64,000 bases of DNA from Chloromonas sp. AAM2 (taxonomy: Eukaryota; Chlorophyta; Chlorophyceae; Chlamydomonadales; Chlamydomonadaceae). A program made the position numbers and the translations under genes. Location of the stretch: assembly GCA_004335635.1 (NCBI GenBank), contig QAXH01005144.1, positions 1-64,000 of the forward strand. Direction: 5' to 3'. Positions 48,879 through 64,000 of the stretch are shown in pieces. The notes beneath the pieces were generated by a model. The model searched no databases. It saw nothing but the letters and a program-made list of their open reading frames with translations, and was not told the origin of the DNA. Numbering within the stretch: the first letter of the stretch is position 1; every line of letters begins with the position of its first letter.

Positions 48879-49073
48879 GGCAGGCCGCTTCTGTTTGGGC
48901 TGCTTGGCCGTGACGGCCTACTCTGCCGTGATGGCATACTGTGCCTCGTCAGCGGAGAGTGGCCAGCAGAGTGAGGCAGGAGTGTGGCGCACGTGAGCAG
49001 CCTATTCAGGCCATACCTTCAACGAACAACAGACGAGGTCAGATCTGACTTGGCAGGATTGCGAGTGACTACC
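48879..49073. promoter_or_regulatory. Short divergent (bidirectional) promoter region
   Basis: Only 195 bases separate the inferred start codons of the minus-strand STR6-like gene and the plus-strand aminopeptidase gene. Both promoters and 5' untranslated regions must share this space unless untranslated first exons lie elsewhere. I see no clear TATA element. Confidence 0.55.
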
Positions 49074-56176
<7,103 letters not shown>

Positions 56177-56266
56177 AGAACCAGTTGCGCTGAGTCAGAA
56201 AGAGAGGTGTATTGGGTCGACAGTGCACGTGTGTGTTGTGTGGGGACCTTGCAGGTATCTTGCGTG

Positions 56267-56271
56267 TGTAA
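56267..56271 (+). terminator. Candidate polyadenylation signal TGTAA of the aminopeptidase gene
   Basis: TGTAA is the usual poly(A) signal of Chlamydomonas-type nuclear genes. This copy lies about 91 bases after the aminopeptidase stop codon. Confidence 0.4.
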
Positions 56272-57152
56272 AATGACGCCGAGCGTTATGAACTTGGACC
56301 AGACCAGAAGGCTTGTTGGTGTGGGAATTGGCGGTGTTCAAGTCACATATCAAGTGACAAGCAACTACTGTCTGGCCCACAAGTGCAACGACTGCATAGA
56401 CATAAGTTTGTCAGGCGGCATCAGCTTTGCACCTGGAGGCTGCTCACATTGCGGCTGTGACCCTTGTTTGTTTCTCGAACTGGGAAAGTCACGTCACTGC
56501 CTGCTCTTGATGCTGCTGCGGAAGGCACAATCTTCAATCAGTACCTCCAGCATCAGGAGGGCTCCCCCGTATGTGCCCTCAACTTCAGTCCTGAGTTGAA
56601 GCACGTAATGTTACATTGCCGCACCTCATAGCGCTTGGTGACCAGGCGGACCTGGCCACACCCATCCCAACAACCTCGGTCTTGCACAAACACTTGCATC
56701 CGAGTCAAGCAAAATGAAAAGAGCCTTGCCCAGGCACCACAGTCACGCTCTGTATGTGTGGCAGCTGGCCAAAGGCCCGACACTCGCCCTCTCTGGCACC
56801 ACACCAACCGCTTTGTCTGCCAGCCACAGTTGGCAAAAGCCCATGTGGCTGGGCCTGTCAAAAGCCCATGTCTGAACACACGCTTGGTCAGGTCAACATA
56901 AAGGTCTGCCAATCCCAGAATCATGCCAGGCAGCATTCCATTAAGCTGGCCTACACAGCAAACTGGGTGCAGCCCTGCATTCAAGGTTGCACCACTCTAC
57001 TGCGCTTCTGTCCCACCATGCGGAAGAACGGTCACCACAAGAAAACCCATGCAGAGCAAGAAATGAGTCAAAATCTGGGTGAAGCTTGTGGCGTTTGCCG
57101 CTCCCGCTCCATTCTTCACTGTTGACTGTACACAGCCAAATCATCCGACTGT
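56272..57152. other. Convergent intergenic region / 3' UTR of CP29 gene
   Basis: The aminopeptidase and CP29 genes converge here. Open frames on both strands show no recognisable protein. A TGTAA-type signal for the minus strand occurs near 56611, about 540 bases after the CP29 stop. Confidence 0.45.
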
Positions 57153-58801
57153 TTACAGGTTCTGGGCGAACTTGGCCAGGGAGCCCAGGGCACCCTCACC
57201 GGTGGACAGTGCCTGCAAGAACACAGCGACAGACATTGTTTAGGGCGAACCATGATGCACAGCAGGATTTGATCCATCACTGCGGTTTGGGATGTGCTGA
57301 CTGTTGTGACACAAAAAGTGCCAGCATGCAAGCGTCCCTCACCTGCACACCAAACCCAAAGAAGGCAACCATCGCCAAGCGGCCGTGCTTGATCTCAGCA
57401 GTCTTCAAGCGGAAAGCGCGCTCCTCATCCTCGGAAGCGAGCTTAAGTGGGTCGAAAACGCCACCTGTTAGCCAAGAGAGTGCAGAGTATCATTATTATT
57501 ATTATTAAGTATGGGCAAAGCCGTGCAGAATAGTCAAGACTTCCAGAGCTGCTGTGCTGCATTGGAGTTAGCTGTGTGCCCATACAGACCATGCAGCTGA
57601 GGCTTAACCCTACAAGGAAGTAACTGCATCGCTGGACTCCATGCTGCAACACTCTAGCAGACCTGTATCTGGTCAGGTATGTACAGATACATACCTGGGT
57701 AGATGCGCTTGACAGGGTCCAGCTCGCCGTTACGGTAGAGTTCGGCACCACCGACCAGGATAGCCTCAATCCAGACCAGCTGCGTGATGGAGAAGGGCAA
57801 GGCCAGGCCCAGGTAGCTGGAGCCGTCCAGCTCCACCTTGCCAGCGTCAACCCTGCAGACCAATGACCATGCTTGCACGTGCTTGCATGACCAAACCAAA
57901 ACATTTGCTTGACTTCTGAACGACATGCGTTACACGACCGCAAATGCGAGCTGTCTGCACGTGCGAGCAGCTGACCAATGCAGGTGCTGTAACAGAATAA
58001 CTGCACTGACCAGGACACGCCAGTGCTGGCCTCAGCGACGATGGCGCCCAGGGTGGCAAGCATAGCCCAGCGGCCGTGGATGAGCTCGGCCTCGCGGAAT
58101 CGCTGCAGACCAAAGACCTCGGAGTAAGGGGCCAGGGGGTTCTGGCTCACCTCGTCGCGATCTGGTGAGAACACAGCCTCGACGGAGCCCTTGATGTTCT
58201 TGGCCATGTTCTGGTCGTTCTCATCGACGCCAATCTGCAGAGTTGAACATGTGCAGACCGCTCCAGGTCAATGCGCTGCATGTCAACCATAGTCGATCTT
58301 TAGCTGAGCTCGGTCAGCTCTCCCACCTGGACGAAGTCAGATGGGCGGGACAGACCCAGAGGGTCGAAGCCACGGTCGCCTGGCAGGCTGCCGTCCAGCC
58401 ACTCTGCGCATCGAACAGATGCAGCAAGTCAATCGTGGGATGAAAAAAAGCGGGTTCTGGGCTTTATTCAGATATGGACCCTCTCGCATTGGCCAAGCCG
58501 GCAGGCCATTGTGTAGCAACATGCGCTGCCGCTTTGCTACTGTAGCATGCCTCTGATTGCGTGCTGGAGCTGCGCAATGAGACGCGCTGGCAGCTGTGCT
58601 CAGGTTGCCCTCCCACGCACCTGGGCGCTGGGTGTTGGGCAGCCACAGGGCATCACCCTGGTAGCGGCGGTAGCCAACACCACCGACGCGCTCAGTGCCC
58701 GAGGGCTTGCTGGCCTTCTTGGCCTTGGTGGCCTTGGTGCCAGAGCCCTTGAACAGGGCGTTCACACGCACAGACGACATACGGGTCTGCAGGACCTGCA
58801 T
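57153..58801 (-). CDS. LHCB4: Chlorophyll a/b-binding protein CP29 (LHCB4), six exons
   Basis: Exons: 58621-58801, 58327-58403, 58011-58234, 57695-57852, 57343-57464, 57153-57212. They total 822 bases in frame, 273 residues. The Lys/Thr-rich N-terminus leads into [18 protein letters not shown] and [18 protein letters not shown], hallmarks of algal CP29. Helix B carries the LHC motif ([18 protein letters not shown]). Helix C is [20 protein letters not shown], and helix A has [16 protein letters not shown], with the chlorophyll-binding Glu, His and Arg in place. The end is [16 protein letters not shown]29 is a monomeric photosystem II antenna in thylakoids, linking LHCII trimers to the core, and takes part in state transitions. 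The first ATG is the one nearest after a non-ATG open stretch; a second Met at residue 8 is possible. Confidence 0.97.
57491..57508. repeat. (ATT)n trinucleotide microsatellite
   Basis: Short ATT run just inside the intron upstream of CP29 exon 57343-57464, about 27 bases from its acceptor. Confidence 0.8.
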
Positions 58802-60482
58802 TCTGGCTTGCTGTGTCTTGGGCTGAGACAAGGCTGAGCAGCTCGAGTGTGGGCAGCCTCTGGAAGGGCCCGAGTGGTAAGAAGCGGGATTGGATCTCTC
58901 ACACCTTTTTCAGTGATGGAGCGGTTAACAAACTTCGGCTGCTTCCGTGCCCAGCTACGCCCGCTTGTACTGCGCACACATTTGCCGCTATTCGCAGCCT
59001 GCCTGCCATCATCGCGCCAGCCCCGTGCCCCTGCAACATCTCAGGACTCCATGGACCCTGCATGCGTCATGGGTCCAAATGCGCGAAATGATACAACATG
59101 AGTCAAAACCGTGGTGGCTTTGCCTTTGCCTATCTACAACGCCAAACAGGCATGACATCCACAACCGCCAACAAGTGCATCCACGTCGTCTCCCAGTCCA
59201 GGGCTGCCACGTCAGGTCTGATGTGTACAGTTGTTTCTGAGGTTTCTGACCAAGTGTTTAGGTTTCTCAGGCACAATTGATTGTTGACATACAATTGGAT
59301 TGCTCGAGGTCGTGCAAGAGCAGTAGCTGTGTTTATTATGTGCATTTCGCACACAAGACCAGCCTTTACTGCACCGGGCCCTGCTGACAAAAAGAGCCAG
59401 ACAGCCACTCCGGAACCTCCGGAATATGTTGCTCAGTTATTCCAGGCTTCCTGACATAGTATAAGTCACGTCCACCACACTGCTTTTGCGCCGCCCACTC
59501 CGCGTCAGCATTACATAACAAGCCAACAGACTAGCCACAACCCCGTCTCACATACTCTGTGAACACAACGTTCAGCGCACCTGTGCTGAGAAAACAGCTT
59601 CATTTCTCAACATAAAAACAGATATGTGCCAGTGAATGCGTCAAGTTGTCCCTGAACTGGCAAACAACCAGCACATGTCAAGCTAGACAAGCCAAGGGTC
59701 CTCGGGGATCTGTTTTCTCACGCGTGAGAAGTGAGCTGGTGCTGGTGCTGGTGCTGCGCTTTTTTGTTTGCTGTATGATTCCATCCTATTCCAATACAAT
59801 CTGCATGTCTCAACACATCAGCAAGACATCCTACAGGACATGCAAGATGCAAAACAGCTTGAAACTAAGGACTGTTTGCAGCATATTGAACCAAGCTGAA
59901 AGTAACTAGTGCTGTAGTTCATGTGCGCCAATCAGCGCCTGCAACCTGAGTCAGGTCACTTATGCCTGATGGTGCTTGGTAAAAGTGGATCAAGCCTTTC
60001 TCCAGGCCACTGGCACCTCACAGCCTGGTGATTCCAGGAGTAGCCGCTCAAGAAAACCTACTTTTGGTTGTCTCAGACTCACAGGCGTCAGCCAGAATGA
60101 GGCGTTGAGATTGCACCAATGCCTGCGGCCTGTCCAGTTGCAACCCGAAGTCAGCACGGCGCAGGATCGGCAGCAAGTCAAATGCATAACTGGGGGTCGG
60201 GGACGAGCAATACCACCTGCAGTAATCTGCAGCTGTAAAGCCATGCAATTTAGGTTCCTCAACAGTCACGTTATGACGGACGATTTCAGAAAAATGATGA
60301 CATGTGACCTCGGAAAATGAACTCAGGCATCATTTAACGATCCAAAACAGCATTCCAAAGCCGATGCATGGCCACACAGACTTCTGCAGTCTACGCAGCT
60401 GGGCACTTCCTGCGACATTGTTGCAAGAAATGGGCTTAGTCTGACTCACAACACGATGACATTGCAAGGGCAACTACGATGC
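58802..60482. other. Intergenic between CP29 start and PIE1-like stop
   Basis: No gene is supported. It must contain the CP29 promoter. A reverse copy of the dispersed TTTGCCAGTTC-type motif lies at 59643-59666. Confidence 0.45.
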
Positions 60483-63400
60483 TCATGGTGGTGGCCCTCC
60501 ATTGCCAGTGTATGTTCCACTTGCCACTAACGGATGATGCGGAATGGCCCCGTTGGGTGTGCCAGAGGGCATCCCCGGCATGCCCCCTGGCAATCCCATC
60601 GCACCCAGCAACCCCGCCATAATCGGAACCCCTGCGCCGCTTGGCAATCCGAGCTGCATCCCGCTTGGCATGCCCGCCATATTGCCGATTGCTCCGCCCT
60701 GCACACCCATGACTCCGCCCGGCAGCCCCGCAAGGCCTGGTAGGCTGATCCCGGCCGGCAGCCCTGGCAAGTTTGGCAGGCCGGCGAACCCCGGCGAGCC
60801 CACCGCGCCTGGCACGCCCGCCCCACCTAACAACCCCGCCCCCGCCTGCGGCCCCTCTCCCGTCCGAGCCTCCGGCATCACCGCTAGCAGCAGTGCATGC
60901 GTCATGCCCCGATGCAGCGGCTGGTTTTCCCAGTGGTACTGGCATGACGCAACCGGCACCCGACCCGTCCCCTGGCTCCGGCCGGTCGACACCAGCTGGT
61001 TTGTCAAGTTAGCCAGTGCTTCCCGAAGCGGCTGGGTCCCTGCAGATTCCTTGACTTGCGTGGGACCCTGACCTAGGCCCGCATCTAGCAACAGCTTGTC
61101 GGATTGGTCGAGGCGTGTAAGCAGGTTGGTTAGCCTGTCTTGAACCTCGCTGACTAGAGGGTTGAGGGGTGTGGGCACGGGGGTTGGGGATTGGACCTGG
61201 GTAGAGGGGGTGGGGGAGATGGCCGAGGCGTTTGCAGCTGCTGCAGCTGCTTCTGCGTCGTATGCCGACTGCGCCGCTAGCAGCAGTGTGTAGCGATTCT
61301 GCAGGCAGTGATGATACAGTGCAGACATGAGCCAACAGGGTACATAGACAGAGGAAATGCCCTCAAACTTTGCACACCAGCACGCATACCTGAGCCGCAA
61401 CTGGCTGGATTACTTGATGGAATGGATTGTTTTAGCAATAACTCACTCAGCCCTAGGTGTAAGAGTGCATGTGTGCGTGTGTGTGCGTGTGTTACACATG
61501 GCCTTCAGTCCCGGGAGGACTGCTCAGCGGGGGCAAGGGTGGAGGGAGGGAGCTCTACCACTGCATCCTGGAGCCTGCTCCAGCAACCCGGTACTGCAAA
61601 CACAGCGGCCCCAGCCGTTGCTGCCCTGGCCTAGCCTTCGCTCACACACCAAACAGCGCTGTGTTGCCCCGGTCTCCCCCGCACCCATCCGTGTCTACCC
61701 TGGCCTAGTTCCTGATCACTCACCAAACAATGCTGAGGTGCCAACGCCTCCCTCGTGTAAGGTATTTGCCCCTTGGCCTTGATTCCTTCCTGGACCGCAG
61801 TCGCCACAAGCCTCCACTCCAGCCGCGTCACTTCCTGATGCTCATAGCCCTGAGTAATGGCAAAGTTAACCACATTGCACAGCGATTGATCCCAAAGCGG
61901 GCTCCAAGGTTGCAAGGCTCGTGGGCCGGCCGGTGCTGGACGGGCAGCCGCTCCCACACCAGCTGCGCCGGCAGCCGCACCAGCCGCGCCAGCCGCTGGC
62001 GGCTCCTGTCCCCAGCCACCCTTCCCCGCCAGGACAGGTTCTTTCGGGTTTTTCGCAGCCAATGCCGCTTTCGCAGCTGCCGCCGCCGCTGCTGACTTCT
62101 GCAGCTTTGCTGCCAAGTCCGCCCATTGTGCAGTAAACGCATCGATAATGCCTTGTGCCCCCGACACAACCGCTGTCTTCCCGCCCTCGTTCCAGCCCCC
62201 CTCTGCGTCCCACTCCGGCCCTTCATCGTCCCACTCTTCCTCTGCTTCTGCTGCAGCGGCAGCTGCGGCTGCTTCCTGCATGGCGGCTGCTTCAGCTGCC
62301 TCCAAAGCCAACTGCTCTTCTTCCTCCTGCATCTGCCGGCGGGCTCGGTCGGCCAAGGCGCGGTACTCAGCAGTTGCCACCTCCGTGTCCCAGTCCTCAA
62401 CCTGAACATGATCATGCAGCATGGCGCATGATTGGAAACAAGCAGCGCCAAACGCCAATATGTGATAAAGTCACCCTTTTGCAGTAAGAGATCACGTGCA
62501 GCATGGCGCCAAACATCGAAATGGCATACAGTCACCTTTGGGCTTTTGCAATGCGATCACGTGTGTGTCAGTGCACACGTGTTATTGGTGAAGCTTTAAC
62601 TGCTCAACAGCCACGAGACGGAAGCCCACATCAGGACACGTTTTGTCAAGCGAGTTGAGAGCTGCATGCCTGCCCAACCCCACAAGCTGGCATGCAATCA
62701 ATCCTGTGCTTTTTTTGAATTTGTGGCTTTTTGGCTTTACAGATCGTCAGTCTCGCGATGTAACCGGGCCATACCCAGTGTGGCACAATTCCCGTTTCCT
62801 GGCTCTGGCCCTGAGTTTCAGTCTCGCGATGCAATTCCCCTCTTACCAGCCTCTCCGCCTCTTCGCTCTCCGAGGCCTCTGCCTCCGCCTCCTCCCTTGC
62901 CCGCGCCATGTCCTCCGCCTTCCAGTCGGCCTCCTGCCCGCCCACCAGACTCGCCAGCGCCTTGTCGGCAGCGGCTTCAACGTCTACAGGGGCCAGGTAC
63001 TCAAGCAGACGAACAGCTGCGCAGTGAACGTGCAATGTCAATGATCAATATTCAAACTTGACGTGCTTGTCTTGATGTTGTCTTGATGTGCTTGACTTGA
63101 CGTCATGTCTTGATGTGCTTGATGGAGAATCTGGAAAGACAATATTCCAGCTCTGCGCCGTAGGTCCAACAACTTCGATTGGAGAAAAAGCTTCTGTATG
63201 ATTTGTGGCTCTGCTTTGAGCAGATAGGCACGTACAGAAATTGAATAGGCCTCTACAACAACGGGAGATGTTTGCCGGTTCTGGGACAATCTTCAAGAAC
63301 TTCACTGGAGCCAGTGTGACAACAGGGGGAAGGGGGCAATTTCAGTTCATTGTACTGCCTGAGATGGTTAATATTCCGTCTGCAACACTGTGGTGTGAGA

Positions 63401-63899
63401 CTGAGGTGTGTTGTTGATGTGTGAACTGGTGCACGTCCAGGCCTGTTTTTGCCAATAGATCCATCACATGCCATGATGATGTTGGTGGCAGATGATACTT
63501 TGTGACTAGGTTATGGTGCTTGCAACTGGCTCGACTTCACGGCTTGTAACTACACGGCTATGGACTACAGCTACCATCCTTCTACTGTCCGATATTATCA
63601 GCTAATACAACATAATTGAGTAGCACAAAGACATTATCCTGCTTCCCCCTAGTTCCGACCGCCACACTGATTCCAGTCAGTGCTTGAAAATTGTCCCAGA
63701 ACTGGCAAACATTTTTTTGGCCGTCAAGTGCTGTCCATCCAAGTCACTCACCGTATTTCTCAATGGGCTTGAGTGTTGCATCGAGCCTGGCCAGCACATT
63801 GTCCGCACTCGCCCCGCCCGCCACCTGGGCAGTCACTGCTGCCAGCATGGGGTCCTTGGGCTCCCCTGCCTCCTCGCCCTCTGCCCCCACACTGCCGGC
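60483..63899 (-). CDS. PIE1-like: PIE1/SWR1-like chromatin remodeller, C-terminal part, 5' end beyond the window
   Basis: Exons in the window: 63752-63899, 62847-63016, 61724-62401 and 60483-61298. They give about 603 C-terminal residues in matching phase. ARLDATLKPIEKYAVRLLEY continuing with LAPVDVEAA, then ERLVEDWDTEVATAEYRALA, follow the same order as the post-helicase region of plant PIE1, which I recall as RPIDRYAIRFLE ... WDADFATEAYRQ. A SANT/Myb-like part follows (PWSPLWDQSLCNVV, ending near PYTREALAPQHCLNRY). An Ala-rich helix, a possible coiled coil and a long Gly/Pro/Met-rich tail close the protein. PIE1 is the ATPase that exchanges H2A for H2A.Z; the SNF2 helicase domain must lie past 64000. 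Identification rests on two short but ordered matches. Confidence 0.75.
63269..63711. mobile_element. Small TIR element (non-autonomous DNA transposon candidate) in a PIE1-like intron
   Basis: The left end (63269 onward) reads TGTTTGCCGGTTCTGGGACA. The reverse complement of the right end (63711 backward) reads TGTTTGCCAGTTCTGGGACA. The terminal inverted repeat extends to about 27 bases with two differences. The 443-base interior has no coding capacity for a transposase. No clear target-site duplication was found. It lies wholly in the intron between 63016 and 63752. Confidence 0.65.
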
Positions 63900-64000
63900 C
63901 TGCATGAATACACACCCACAAGGCGTGGGAACGGCTGCGGCGACAAAGAGCATGGGCCATGGAAGCATGCAATGACATGGATGCCTTGCACTCCTGCATC

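Noticed and set aside
56207..56599. 130-codon Cys-rich plus-strand open frame after the aminopeptidase
   Set aside because: It lies beyond the stop and the likely poly(A) signal, with no recognisable family or splice support.

Overview
The window looks like nuclear DNA of a green alga of the chlorophycean type (Chlamydomonas, Volvox or Haematococcus kind; the species cannot be fixed from here). The evidence is a CP29 antenna protein very close to what I know of the Chlamydomonas one, a gametolysin-type cell-wall metalloprotease with a hydroxyproline-type proline-rich tail, a plant-type rhodanese/serine-hydrolase fusion, and short exons divided by many GT-AG introns, often with GTGCGT or GTGAGT donors. 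Single open frames are therefore mostly exons or shadows. I joined exons by splice consensus and checked that the phases agree; the completed models close in frame.

Layout. 1-1580: decayed nuclease-like (Crinkler-type) gene running in from the left edge. 2446-3383: AT-rich island with a hAT-like transposase remnant and two copies of a small inverted-repeat element. 3384-7529: no resolved gene, one orphan exon. 7530-12300 (-): ten-exon PIN/auxin-efflux-carrier-family protein. 13089-15685 (+): six-exon minimal CRAL-TRIO (Sec14) protein. 17831-21025 (-): eight-exon CHY/RING zinc-finger ubiquitin ligase. 22165-22550 (-): two-exon SGF11 of the SAGA deubiquitinase module. 22870-23762 (+): three-exon 135-residue protein I do not recognise. 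25966-29565 (-): WDR74/NSA1 ribosome-assembly WD40 protein, with an assembly gap in a huge CAT microsatellite. 30121-38896 (-): thirteen-exon M11 (gametolysin) metalloprotease. 41040-48878 (-): twelve-exon STR6-type rhodanese plus FSH1 serine hydrolase, swollen to 1081 residues by insertions. 49074-56176 (+): fourteen-exon bacterial-type leucyl aminopeptidase, divergent from the former by only 195 bases. 57153-58801 (-): six-exon LHCB4 (CP29). 60483 to beyond the right edge (-): C-terminal part of a PIE1/SWR1 chromatin remodeller, carrying a small TIR element in an intron.

The genes are not one pathway: they are an ordinary eukaryotic mix (photosynthetic antenna, chromatin, proteolysis, wall remodelling, transport). 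The most unusual theme is structural. Tandem or repeated duplications sit directly across or against splice junctions in at least five genes (CHY/RING, WDR74, metalloprotease, STR6, aminopeptidase), several duplicating the 5' splice site itself. I did not find a compact novel multi-gene system.
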